Assembly: GCF_024679245.1 (NCBI RefSeq)
Contig: NC_090196.1
Span: 7,776,861 to 7,840,860 of the forward strand
DNA: 64,000 nt
DNA from: Pseudorasbora parva
Lineage: Eukaryota; Chordata; Actinopteri; Cypriniformes; Gobionidae
Direction: 5' to 3'
Shown here one piece after another: positions 10,480 through 25,190 of this stretch. Made by a program: the position numbers and the translations under genes. Below the pieces are notes generated by a model. That model saw only the letters and a list, made by a program, of their open reading frames with translations. It was not told the origin of the DNA and did not search any database. The number at the start of each line of letters is the position of its first letter. The stretch's first letter is position 1.

Positions 10480-10738
10480 AAAAATATTAAGCAGCAGAAC
10501 TGTTTCCAACTTTGAAAATGAATCCTCATATGAGAATGATTTCTGAACGATCATGTGACACTGAAGCCTGCAGGAACGATCCTGAAAATTCAGCTTTGCA
10601 TCACAGAAATAAATGATCATTTAAAGTATAAATTGAAAACCAATTATTATAAATCATAATAATATATCACAATATTACTGTTTTCTGTATTTTTGATCAA
10701 ATAAATGCAGGCTTGATGAGCAGAAGAAACTTATTTCA
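10480..10738 (-). repeat. Dispersed cyprinid-type repeat, copy B (inverted relative to copy A)
   Basis: Reading the minus strand from 10738 gives the same landmarks as copy A (TTCTTCTGCTCATCAAGCCT and so on). The copy is truncated. Confidence 0.7.
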
Positions 10739-10745
10739 TAGTAAG

Positions 10746-13489
<2,744 letters not shown>

Positions 13490-14612
13490 TTCAAATGCTA
13501 GACATCATGCAGAGATCCAAAGAAAATTCAGGAACAAATGAGAAAGAAAGTAATTGAGATCAATCAGTCTGGAAAAGTTCATAAAACCATTTCTAAAGCT
13601 TTTGGACTGCAGCGAACCACAGTGAACGAACAGTGGTGTACCTTCCCAGGAGTGACCGGCCAACCAAAAATACCCCAAGAGTGCAGTGACAACTGATCCA
13701 AGAGGTCATAAGAGACCAAACAACCACATCCAAAGCACTGCGGGCCTCACTTGCCTCAGTTAAGGTCCATGTTCATGACTCCACCATAAGAAAGAGACTG
13801 GGCAAAAACGGTCTGCATGGCAGAGATCCAAGATGAAAACCACTGCTGAGCAAAAAGAACATTAAGGCTCATCTCATTTTTGCCAGAAAATATCTTGATG
13901 ATCACCAAGACTTTTGGGAAAATACTCGGTGGACTGACGAGACAAAAGTTGGCATTTTTGGAAGGTGTGTGTCGCATTACATCTGGCCTAAAAGTAACTT
14001 TCAGAAAAAGAACATCATACCGACAGTAAAATATGGTGGTGGTAATGTGATGGTCTGGGGCTGTTTTGCTGCTTCAGGACCTAGAAGACTTGCTGTGATA
14101 AATGGAACCATGAAATCTTCTATCTACAAAAAATCCTGAAGGAGAATATCCGGCCATCTGATCATCACCTCAAGCTGAAGCAGGACAATGATCCAAAACA
14201 CACCAGCAAGTCCACCTATGAATGGCGGAAGAAAAAACAAAAATTAAGACTTTGGAGTGGCCTAGTCAAAGTCCTGACCTGAATCCTATTGATATACTGT
14301 AGCATGACCTTAAAAGGCAGTTCATGCTCAAAAACCCCCAAATGTGGCTGAATTACAACAATAGTGGAAAGATGAGTGGGCCAAAATTCCTCCACAGCGC
14401 TGTAAAAAACTCATTGCAAGTTATAGCAAACGCTTGATTGCAGTTGTTGCTGCTAAGGGTGGCCCAACCAGTTATTAGGTTTAAGGGCAATAACTTTTTC
14501 ACACAGGGCCATGTAGGTTTGGATTTTGTTTTCCCTTAATAACAGCCTTTATTTAAAAACTGCCTTTTGTGAAAAAAAAAAAAAAATCAGGAAGGGGACA
14601 AGAATATATCAC
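13490..14612 (+). mobile_element. Degenerate Tc1-like transposon
   Basis: Broken transposase frames read along the plus strand: an N-terminal helix-turn-helix region near 13540-13640, then WTDETKVGIFG (about 13932) with the first catalytic Asp, then VKYGGGNVMVWGCFAASG (about 14030), then KQDNDPKHTSK (about 14180) with the second Asp, then QSPDLNPIDIL (about 14268). In this last block the usual Glu is Asp, and a stop follows two codons later. The right inverted repeat is partly visible as TTTTTCACACAGGGCC and ATCAGGAAGGGGACAAG. The left repeat is not clear. There are many stops and frameshifts, so it is inactive. Confidence 0.88.
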
Positions 14613-16310
14613 ATGGAGGTAGGTCCTACCTGAAAAGGGAGGAACTTCTTTAAACACAGCGACTGGTGGCAGAGACAATGCTCTGCCTAGAGGAAGGCAC
14701 AGGTTTACCATTAGGGAAACCATTTCATGGACAATACATCATATGTGACTACCATAATGGATGTGATGGTGATCTGAGCCAATTCCATTGTTCGCCATTT
14801 CCACAAGGGTGCAGTAAAAAGGATTTGATACGTGAATCCATAACTTTTCTTGCAAAGCTTTACTTTTTCTTGGGTAAAGCTACATTTCACATCAAACTAA
14901 AAAAGCTATTTACATTTATCACATTCAAAAACATAAATTCTATCTGTTTCCACCATCAAAAGACTAGCACCAACCCTTCTTTCATCCTTTTTTCTTCTTT
15001 AGCATACGCATTTACGCACACGGGATACAAACTATTCAAAATCATGCCATGTACAAATAACACAAAATATACATTTATACAATATTCATCTCAATACAAG
15101 GCAAAATATTACAAAATTATTAATGTAGTATGGCTCTAACAAGGGAATCACTACATATGGAGCAACTGGCCCAAGTATACCGGCTGACCTGAAAGGGCAT
15201 GCAACATGAGTACAGGGTCAGGTTGTTGAAAGGTAATGTGTCCAGGGTTCCCCTGTCTAGAAAACTCACATGAACAAAATGTTATTGCCTTAGGGGAGGG
15301 GAAATGCGTTGTGTACAAGCGAAGCACCAGGCCAATTGCCTGAAGCTTACCTGCTCATACCTGACATACATAGGACAAGACTGGTTCAATCCAGACATTT
15401 TAAAATCTCATGAAAATATTAGGTATCATCAGGTGCCATTGGATAAAGCACAGGAGGATAAAACACTCCTTGTGAAGTGCATCTTAACTCCAAAGGGGCA
15501 CGGCATGGTCTGCCTCAGCTGGACCAAAATTGCTTCACTAACGGTCAGGAGTACCGTCTTTAATGAGAGGGCTTTTAGCTTGACTGACTCCAGCAGTTTA
15601 TAAGGAGCTCTCTGTAATCCCAGCAAGACTAAAGAGAGACCCTATGAGGGAACAAGGCATGTCCTAGGAGGATTCAACCTCCTTTCACATCTCAGGAACC
15701 TGAGCACAGGTTGTGCTTTCCTAAAGACTTACCATCTGCTCTGGCTTCTGGTAATAGCCCACTCAAATCTTCCACATCCAATCTAGGGGCCAGACGTGGA
15801 GGTTACAGAGATCTAGGTATGGGTGCCAGATTGGGCCCTGTCTCTGAGAAGGAGATCTTTCCTCAGGTGATTCACTAGGGAGGAGCTGTCGTAATGAGCA
15901 AGAATTCTCATAACCAAGTCTGGGTGGGCCAATACGGCACAACCAACAAGACTGCCAAGTAGAGTCACTGGGGAAAATAAATATTTGCATCAGGGAATAC
16001 CACAGTGGACAATGGGAGAATAGTATGAGAAGGAAACAGCTCGACTCTAGATCAGCTAGATCACTTGGAGATGGAGATCTACTGCATGACTGACTGAACT
16101 TGGCTTGGATGTGAGTGGACCGCAGTGACTTCAGAGTCTGCCCTAGAGATTTTTTATTACAATTTTTTTTTTAAATTACATTTATGGATGATGGAGACCA
16201 CCGTGTCATTAAGACCTTGGATGCCTCCGGAATTTGTGAAATCTGTGTTTGTCTAGAGACAAATTCTTGAACTTCATGGCTTGGATTATGCTCTGATATG
16301 CACTACTAAC
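14613..16310. other. No cellular gene seen; probable diverged repeats
   Basis: Frames such as 14666-15139 and 15304-15603 have no recognised motif. The stretch around 15640-15990 (GGGGCCAGACGTGGAGGTTA, then GGTGCCAGATTGGGCCCTGT) has the feel of an old dispersed repeat, but I cannot classify it. Confidence 0.4.
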
Positions 16311-17462
16311 TGTGGGACCTTATATAAACAGGTGTGCACCTTTCCTAATCATGTCCAATCAACCAAATTTACCACAGGTGGACTGAAGTTTTAGAAACAT
16401 CTCAAGTGCTGCGTCCCAATTCGCCTACTTATACTACGTCCTAAAAGTATGTACTCTTTTTGTGAATAAAAAGTATATACTTTTAAATGTGTAGCAGAAA
16501 AGTATGCAAGCTTTGGGACATACTACTTCGCCATCTTTAACAGACTCTGTCGCTTAGTTACGTGCATACCGTCAGCATTTACGATGCCTTACACGAAGAT
16601 GCCTTACACTGCCCTGTAAGGCATCTTCAGATTCATCACAGTTCAAATCCTCCACATTCAGATTAATCTCCCACCGTATCGGAGAGAAATGTAGCTGCTT
16701 GTTGATCTGCCATGCGTGGGTCTTTAATTCAGAGACTCTCTTCATGTATTTGCAGTTTAAATATAATGATGCATTTAAAAGTTAATGGCCAAACGTGTCA
16801 TTACAAAAGTTCACAATGCTGCTGCAGGTAAAATATAATGTGGACAACACTGAATAAATATATTTTTGTCATGTTAAATATTGATAGTTGATCACTCAAA
16901 CCACTATAAACTTCTCTACTTAACTGTCGGACCGCACATCCGTCATGTTTGTAGTTTTTTAACGCTTTTTATCCGCGTTTGTAGTTCTAATCGAATCCTC
17001 GTCCAAAACGCAATGGGTTGTGGGCAATATCAGCCATTAGAGTGCACATCGATCCATACTTCGAATTTGGACCAGAAATAGTAAACCATGCAGGGATCTT
17101 TGGAATACTCTTTTCAACATACTATTTGTGACATACTAATTCTATTTTCGAATACTATTTAGTATGGATAGTATGCGAATTGGGATGCAAGGAAGGTTTA
17201 TCAGTGGAAACCGGATGAACCGGAGCTCAATTTTTGAGTGTCATTGCAAATGAAGTGAATACTTATGTACACGTGATTTTTTAGGTTTTTTATTTTTAAT
17301 TAGTTTGTAAAGATTTTAAACAAACTTCTTTCAGGTTGTCATTATTAGGTATTGTTTGTAGAATTGAGGGGAACATTTTTTTAAAATTAAGAATTTAATG
17401 CATTTTGGAATAAAAAATGTGGAAAAAGTGAATCGCTTTGAATACTTTCCGGATGCACTGTA
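16311..17462. mobile_element. Dispersed DNA element interrupted by a nested MITE
   Basis: The outer element is seen as CTTATATAAACAGGTGTGCA ... ACATCTCAAG (16320-16410), resumes at about 17195 with TTATCAGTGGAAACCGGATG, and ends near TACTTTCCGGATGCACTGTA (17462). The flanks read through if 16411-17194 is removed. It has no coding capacity. Confidence 0.65.
16411..17194. mobile_element. Nested MITE with TGCGTCCCAATTCGC ends
   Basis: The left end is TGCGTCCCAATTCGCCTAC. The right end, reverse-complemented, is TGCATCCCAATTCGCATAC. The ends continue as matching arms with AAAGTATGTACT / CAAATAGTATGTTG-type sequence. It is about 780 bp and non-coding. The exact target duplication is unclear. Confidence 0.65.
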
Positions 17463-20029
17463 CACAGGCACCAATGCGTCTCCAATGCTGCTTTTGACAG
17501 CTCATCCTCATTCAGAGTCCCGAATGAAAAATAAGGTGTACCATGCGACACAATGTCAAACTCATCCAGGAACTCCACAGGGCACAATGTGCATGACAAG
17601 GAACGGGAGGCCCATGGGGACTGAACCAGAAGGACCAGCACATGGAGCAGCTGCATTGACTGTATCCAGAAACACACAAGTGAAAAGATATATTTAAAAC
17701 TATACTCTCTGTCTGTGTTTTGCTCTTTTATAGTGGAAACTGCTCTTATATGCTGAATAATCCAGGGGACTTCTCTGCACTTTTCCATGCCTTATGTGGG
17801 AAAGACCGCTGTGATGCCCTGTATATCCAGCAACCAGGTGAATGGCTGAGCAATGATCGTAAACCACTATGCTCTGAAGAACAAATCTGAATAAGTGTAT
17901 TCAGGCCATCTCCCTTTAAACCTTTATGACTGGTGGAGAGGGAATTACACTCAGCAATTCTTATTGGCATTTTCTGAGGTATCCTATTTATTTGGGGCTA
18001 CAAAGTGCGACACTATACATCGAAGTGACTGACAGACAGGGAACACGAACATCAAACATTAAACAGCATTTGAAACAAAACAGCCAAACGTTACCAAATG
18101 AAATGTTGACCCAGGAAGAGGTAGAGAACTGTGAAAGCTTTAGTGGGACTTGATGGAAGTGTTCCATCTATGTTTAGATAATCTTTCTGAATCCAATCCG
18201 GACAATCATTTTCTCTGCCTTTTTTCCCTTTCAAAACGTGCCCAGGTGTTGATAAAAAGCTAGATTTTTTAGTTTGTTTGTTTGTTCAAAAGTAGAGGTT
18301 CTGTTCTTTCTTTTGATACATTGCAAGTACAGATATTCATACAACAAAGCTTTGTGAAAATGATCAAATATGCTGGTGCTGGCTGGCAACTTCAAAAAGG
18401 TATAGAAAGAGTTTTAAAAAAGGGCTGTCACAATATAAGATTTTTGTTACATGATTATCATAGCTGAAATAATTTATGGAATATCACAATATCCAGAGAA
18501 ATTTTGAGAAAATAATGCTATCAGTTAGATTCATCTTTAACACCTCTCATCTGTATGAAATGATTTATCCACATTTTAAGTGGCACATACTGCATCTTTT
18601 TTTACATTTTATGGCAGGTGGAAACAGGCAGCCAATGTTAAGGTGCAATACTGTCAACCAGGTTCTTTTATGTTTTAATCATTGCTAGCATCAATACTCC
18701 ACTCTAAAAAAATGCTGTTTTAAAAACAAACAAGATTGCTAATGACATCACAAAAAAGTGAAGCCCCGATTAGTATTCCCTCACATTCTATTGAATTAAT
18801 ATGAAATTATCTGATTTTAATGAGAAAAAATTATCTAACAAGTCCTAAACATTTCAATTGTTAGTGATTTATTGCCTGGAATTCTCTCTACTTATTAAAA
18901 GTTACATCCATCTTCTTACAGTAGCAAACCTCAGAATTTATATTACAAAGAAATGACATTGACTGTGTGGATGTAAATACACGAAGCTTTATTTCCAAGC
19001 ATTTATACTGTCGCCCTGAGAAAGATGATGCATAGTGAGCATTTTTTTTTTTATAAAATATAGTGTAATTAAGTAATATGGAATGTTTTGTATTGTAATA
19101 TTTAATGTATATTTGAATACATTTCGGCTAATGATCCCAGATACATGTGCATAGTTAATTTTTCCTGCATAAACGTGTGCATAAAGAAATGTATATTGTG
19201 TTAGGTCAGTTACCTGTGTCGACAGTGTGCAGTAGACACATCCATCTCAATGATTTCTATACATAACTTATCCTACACAAAAACAAACAAACAAACAAAA
19301 CACTTACAGTAATGTTTGAAATTATCAATTCATGTACATACCTGAAAAACTATTCAGGTGTGTCTGGTATGTTGAAATTCAGGTGGTTTTAGGACAATGT
19401 TTTGGCTGTGAGTGAATGATGTCCTCTGTCATAAGAAGAGAATCGTAAGATGGCCTCTAGAAAACGTCCGGTGGCTTCGCCGTCTGCTGGAATTTAAGAA
19501 CGCAATCTAGTCATGTTGGGCAAACTCAGTCCTAGGTTGTTTTGAACCAGCTGTATTGGGTTAAATGTTTGACCCAACATGCTGGTATTTTTATTTTATT
19601 TAGCTCAACTACTGTTTATAAATTGCTATAATTCGGGTTAAAATTAACCCAAAATAGTTGGAAAATAAATCACATACACAGAATAACTACAGTAACAACA
19701 CAGCCAACAGTAATATTCAACAATTAGCTAATTAAACTGTTTAGCAACTCAACAATTATACTGCTTATATTGCTTTTTTACAGACTGACATTTGATAGCA
19801 GTGGCATTACATGTATGTAGACTGTAAACTGAAGAATGTTTAGAATGTTTTATTTCAGACCACTATTGTGTATCTGACCATTTTTTAAATTTCTTTTGTT
19901 ATTATCTTTAAAAATATCTGTTTTAATTATACTTGTTTTTAACTTTTAATTCTTACACATAGTATTCATATTTATCATGCATATGTTACCACTATTTTAA
20001 TTAATTTCAATGTAAAGCACTTTAAATTT
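17463..20029. other. Intergenic AT-rich sequence, no gene seen
   Basis: Short frames only; no domains or credible exons recognised. Confidence 0.6.
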
Positions 20030-20345
20030 AGTCTGACAAGCCAGACCCACATCAAGATGTTTGGTCTGGAAACTCACCATTGATAGCTCAATCCGAGGGG
20101 CGGGATAAACGGTTGTCTTTCAAACTCCCTCTGCACGCGATAGGATAGTGCTACACCAAACAGAGCAACGAAGGTGAAACAGAGCTTGTTGATAGACTAA
20201 ACATTCACCGTATCCGGTCGGCAAAACTCCGAACACATCTTCCCTTTTTAAGAATGACTTCAGTGCCGTTCTTTGTCCTTTTCTCAGAGAAAAGCTTAAC
20301 TCCAAGTCTTCCAGAGTCTCGGTCAAAGCTGATTCGAAAGCCTTG
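20030..20345 (-). pseudogene. Repeat carrying a RecQ-helicase-like fragment, copy 1
   Basis: A minus-strand frame (20120-20326) reads LSFSLRKGQRTALKSFLKRE, then VFGVLPTGYGECLVYQ. The latter matches the Walker A region of RecQ/DEAD helicases (PTGxGKSxxYQ), but the invariant Lys is Glu (GYGEC). The surrounding sequence is shared with 32299-32640, so this is a dispersed repeat containing part of a helicase exon and is not a resident gene. No other helicase motifs follow. Confidence 0.65.
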
Positions 20346-20410
20346 CTTTCCTTGCCTTGCTAATTTGGCAGCACCAGGGCTGTGCGGATGTCATTGTCAT
20401 TTTAATTTAG

Positions 20411-20745
20411 GGTAACACTTTAGAATAAGGTTCATTAGTTAACTACATTAGTTAACATGAACTAATAATTAACTGCACTTATAAAGCATGTATTTAACTT
20501 TGTTAATGTTTATTTTAACATTTACTAATACACTAAAATATTTAACGAAAATAAATAAAATATTTTCTATTAACACTAGTTAATGCACTGTGAACTAACA
20601 TGAACAAACCATGAACAGCTGTATTTTTATTAACTAACGTTAACAAAGATTGACAAATACAGTAACATGTACTGCTCATGGTTAGTTCTTGTTAGCTAAT
20701 ACATTAACTAATGTTAACTCATGACAATTATTTAAAAGTGTTACC
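20411..20745. mobile_element. MITE with GGTAACACTTT ends
   Basis: Left GGTAACACTTTAGAAT and right AAAAGTGTTACC are inverted. The interior is a run of TTAGTTAACATGAACTAA-type palindromic units. It is non-coding. Confidence 0.75.
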
Positions 20746-20752
20746 AATTTAG

Positions 20753-20756
<4 letters not shown>

Positions 20757-20810
<54 letters not shown>

Positions 20811-20826
20811 GGGGGGGGGGGGGGGG
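20757..20826. repeat. (AT)n microsatellite followed by a G homopolymer
   Basis: About 25 AT units, then about 19 G residues, ending at the left terminus of the next element. Confidence 0.95.
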
Positions 20827-22579
20827 CGGTTCACAAAATTCACGGTTCGGTTCGATACGATACACTGGTGTCACGGTTCGGTTCGGTACGGTTCGGTATG
20901 TTTTAGATACACCAAAAAGAAAAAATTGGCAGATATTACCTTTTTTATTATTATTTTATTAAAACTAACAAAGTATGATTTTTTGTTGTTGTATGATTTT
21001 ACCCATCTTCTATGTAGTTACAGGAATAAGACATTAGCTCTTTACATGCGGTGCGTGTTGCGTTGCGTGTGCGTTGCAGGAGCCCCACACCCTGTAGTGC
21101 TTTCACATATGCTGCGTTTGCAGTCCGCAACTGATCCGCTGTTGCATATCACAAACACAGCATTTATTCATTATTTTTTATTTAAAATCCAAAAGTTTTT
21201 ACTGAACATGCCTCGTCAGAATTCCAATTTTCTTTGTTTACTCTTTAATAGAAGTCAGGTTACGTAGCCTACTACATTTAAACAACATTTTATTAAATTC
21301 ATTTATTCATATTTATATACTTTAGATTTAGCTCACACAAGTGGCAAAACATTTAAACATAGTTTATAGCCTTAAATCACAAACATTTTAAATTAGAAAC
21401 TTACAATAGTCTATTCAAAAACAGCCGACTCTAGTCTTTACTTTCGTTTTTACACCCTTTTAAAAGAAAACCTGCAGGTCAAAAAGAACTTTGCTTTTCA
21501 CCTCCAAGAAAGTACGAGTGCTCTCCATTATGGCACATTTTTTAACCTAAATGCCAGGTATGGTGTCGTTTTGTTGCTTTACTTGAGAAAAAAAAAGCCA
21601 TGTGTTGACTTTGAAACAAGAGTATATTTTAAATGAGATGCATCTTTGGTGAAATTACTAGATTTTCGCGTCAGTACATGTTTATTTTAATGCGAACAAT
21701 GTTCTATCACTTTAATGCAGCAACGCAGCGCAGCAAAAAATAGACTCGGTACGAAAACGATCCGTGCACTGCTGCAGACGCAACGCTCCTGGAACGGACT
21801 GACGGACCGCGTGCAGTTTGAAAGCTGTCATCCGTTAACATGGGTACGGAAAAAAATACGCACCGCACGCGCACTGCAGACGGAGTATGTGTGAAACGGG
21901 CGTTAGGTCTCATATCCGCGGCTATAAATGGACCACTCGCCGCGGTGATGTCTTTTGCCATTTGAATAAGTTGGAAATGTCTGTCTAAATGCTGCGGGGA
22001 TAGTTTGTGGGATAGTTTGTGGCTGTTTCTCCTTTTTATCGTCTTGTTGTCGGCGTAAAGACAACAAGATCGTATTGTTGTCGGCTTTGATTGACATGAC
22101 ATGAATTATTCCCGCTGCTGTACCATCAGCAAATGCGACATAGGCCTACCGTTGTTTTTTAATCCATCAATCTTGCCAACACCATCATAGCTTACCAAGA
22201 ATCCAAAGTTCACCCAAACACCAGACCTGTTGGTTATTGGAGGATCTTCTATTTCTGGTTTGTTAAACCCAATTGCCATTTTGCCACGAGCATATTCTGC
22301 GCATAGCCTACTGAGTAAGCGAGCACCTGACTGAGCAGTCTAACATATTTGGTGTTTTTTTTTTTCTTTCACTTCGGCGGTGTCAGGGGCATTGCCTGTT
22401 ATGTCGTTTTGGTTATTGGGCTACCTTGTTGAACGCATATTATTATATTTCACACACTTTTTTATTTTCCAAATCTAATTAATTAGTCCAAGAACCGTTC
22501 GGTACATAATGCGTACCGCGTACCGAACCGAAAGCCTCGTACCGAACGGTTCAATACGAATACGCGTATCGTTACACCC

Positions 22580-22582
<3 letters not shown>
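20827..22582. mobile_element. Non-autonomous hAT-like element with CGGTTCGGT-rich ends
   Basis: The left end carries repeats of CGGTTCGGTTCGATACGATA. The right end, reverse-complemented, starts TAGGGGTGTAACGATACGCG and carries GGTTCGGTACG. The interior (about 1.7 kb) has no transposase motif. AT microsatellites flank both ends, suggesting insertion into an AT-rich target. The hAT assignment is from the general look of the ends. Confidence 0.55.

Positions 22583-22668
<86 letters not shown>
22583..22668. repeat. (AT)n microsatellite
   Basis: About 43 AT units abutting the right end of the hAT-like element. Confidence 0.97.
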
Positions 22669-22671
<3 letters not shown>

Positions 22672-22929
22672 TTAACAAAAACATCAACATTAAAACCAAC
22701 ACAGAGTCAAACACTGAGGTCGAAATCCAGCTCAGTCCATCAGCATAGAATACCCAGTTGCAAGGTGAGAGTTGAGATCAGGCTAAACGAGATATCAAAC
22801 AAGGGGTAGACAGTGTCAGAGAAAACCAAGCTCACAGATTAGATCAGGCTAAATGTCAGAACGGCAAGACAGTCCAAGCAAGGAAGCGGTATACTGAGAG
22901 AGAATCAAGACTCCAAAATGTTTTTGGTT

Positions 22930-23052
22930 ACACATGTAACCCTCGTTCCCTGAAGGAGGGAACGGAGTTACACATGTAACCCACATGTAACCCTCGTTCC
23001 CTGAAGGAGGGAACGGAGTTACACATGTAACCCACATGTAACCCTCGTTCCC
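22930..23052. repeat. 51-bp tandem repeat, about 2.4 copies, with internal palindromes
   Basis: The landmark ACATGTAACCCTCGTTCCCT occurs at 22932, 22983 and 23034. Each full unit contains the palindromes GTTCCCTGAAGGAGGGAAC and TTACACATGTAA. The style (palindromic GTTCCC...GGGAAC with GTAACCC) resembles the DIRS termini at 476 and 5799. Confidence 0.85.
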
Positions 23053-23640
23053 TTGTCGGAAGTCACGACAAATTGGGATGACTTATGGAAGCCCCTATAA
23101 GCCTTGAGTGTATACAGAATGTGCAAATGTCCATTGGTGGCGAGATATGCATGTTGCAGATGCAGCGCACATTTGTTTTTCACTGAGGAGCCAAATAAGT
23201 GAATCGGCCATGCAGTGATGGTAAAGCAAATGTGGCGATAGGACATGTGTCTCTGTTTCCTTCTTCAAGTGTTACATACATAACCAAGATGTTCCTTTTC
23301 AGTCAGTGTTCGTACGGACGTCACCAATTAATTGGGATCCCTATGGAAAACGCCATGGCTGTTGCCACTTCCAGCGCAAGACCCTTAGACCCCTGTCTGT
23401 TTGGGACGGGAACTTCACACAGGGAGTCAATGCTGCTGTTCCGCAAGACCCACTCAGCAGTGTATTGGATAACGCACTGTGCTGGGGGTGCGATTACACA
23501 ATTGGGCCTGGTGTCAGGTGCTCTGCCACATCTGACAGCTGTGTGGGGGTGGAAGACTTAACAGGGTTAGCCTGCTGGGGAACTTACTGGAGCAATAAAG
23601 CGCACTTATCCGTTCCATGAGGAGAGGAATGGAGCAGCAA
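23053..23640. mobile_element. Probable DIRS-like terminal remnant
   Basis: AAGTCACGACAAATTGGGAT (23060) and its near-inverse GACGTCACCAATTAATTGGG (23317) bracket about 270 bases, and the left one follows the GTTCCC repeat. This fits the end region of a fish DIRS-type element. No recombinase or RT motif is visible, so the call is tentative. Confidence 0.35.
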
Positions 23641-24361
23641 GCCGACACTAGAACGGGCACTAGTGTTATTGGCTGGTTAAAGAGAGGAAGAAACCGGCTC
23701 TACACGGAGGCTAAGAATCTACCAAAGGGTGGGAAATGGCTCTGCCAAATTCCTAGGTATCCAACTCTACTAATAATCCTAGAGGACCGGACACAGACAT
23801 CAGCTCACACACCTGGTCAGTTGGCATCAACTCTGGGATGGACAGGTTCTGGCTCAAGGGCGGGCATCAACCCTGACTCAGGGTCTATAATGGATACTGA
23901 CTTATCTTCTATAATGGGCATAGGCTTTGGGTGGAGGGCTTGAGCGCAGGCTTTGGAAGAACTGGAGTAGACAGACTGGATTGGAATGGAGCTGGATAGT
24001 CCATGGAGGAGTCCTCTTCCATCTCCTCCATGATGACGTTCGAAGCACTAAACAGTCCAGAGGATATAGTTGAAATGCATTTAATGCATCATGTACACCC
24101 TCCTGAAAACCCGCTTTCAACCTGTCTACTCCAAGTAACCTGATAGTACAAGTCAAGAATTTCCTCCATGTAACATTCTAGAGGCCAACAATTTTGGTGG
24201 CTGGTGAGCAACCATTCCTCCACTCGCTTTCTAACTTCTACTAGATAAATTAAGTTGTTTTTGTGTTCTGTCATGTCTGGGCAGGAAATGAAGAGGAGAA
24301 GAAAGGATCTAAATACAGAACTTTTATTAAGAACAAAAACAAAGAATACAATCCAAATTAA

Positions 24362-25190
24362 AGCTGCAAGCAGCATTTAGTGGGATTCAAACTTTAAGCA
24401 TTTAAGGCCTTTAAATAGTTAAATAATAAAATTGAAAGCTCAGGTGAAATTAAGTGATAAACTGACAAAATGTGATTTTAAATGTTATAATAGTGACTTT
24501 ATAAACTCTACATATGAATTATAGAACAAAATGACCTAAAGAACCTAAAGAAACCTAAAAGAAATACAGTATTGTTCAAAATAATAGCAGTACAATGTGA
24601 CTAACCAGAATAATCAAGGTTTTTCTTATATTTTTTTTTATTGCTACGTGGCAAACAAGTTACCAGTAGGTTCAGTAGATTCTCAGAAAACAAATGAGAC
24701 CCAGCATTCATGATATGCACACTCTTAAGGCTGTGCAATTATGATTTCTTTCATAATTATTAATAGTCTCTCTCCAATGTACATTTCCGCACTGGTTTGG
24801 TTCCGATCAGGGAAAAAAACCTGGGAGTAGCCAGAACTAAAATAAAAAAATAAAAATCTTAAAATTGGTGCCTGAAGGGCGAGCCAATCCGAGGCATGTG
24901 TTTTGTCCGCCTTGAGCGAAGGATTCTTGTGATATAAGACACTTGAGGCCTACCGGTTTAGGAGTTATGAGCCATTTGGTACTTTTGCTTGCAGTAGCCC
25001 CCCTGCCAGGCTGATCGGGTGCCTTGGTGACGTTAGTAGTTGTGAGTACTACCAGCCCTGAAAGTTTCAAGTTTCTACGATTTATGGTTTGATCTGCCTG
25101 ATCAGTTTTAGATGGAGAATGATGCATCATGGGAGAATTAGCAAAAACAATAGGGTCTCTAGCCTTTCAGGCTTGAACCCCTAATAACAG
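24362..25190. repeat. Composite dispersed repeat, including a Tc1-like 5' inverted repeat
   Basis: AAGCTGCAAGCAGCATTTAG (24362) and AGGCTTGAACCCCTAATAA (about 25167) look like the ends of a dispersed cyprinid repeat. Inside it, about 24571-24740 (TTGTTCAAAATAATAGCAGT, then ATTGCTACGTGGCAAACAAG) resembles the inverted repeat of a Tc1-like transposon. No transposase is present. Confidence 0.5.

Noticed and set aside
22930..23052. Possible CRISPR-like array (51-bp repeats)
   Set aside because: There are only 2.4 copies with no spacers, in vertebrate DNA; the structure is a simple tandem repeat of palindromic units.
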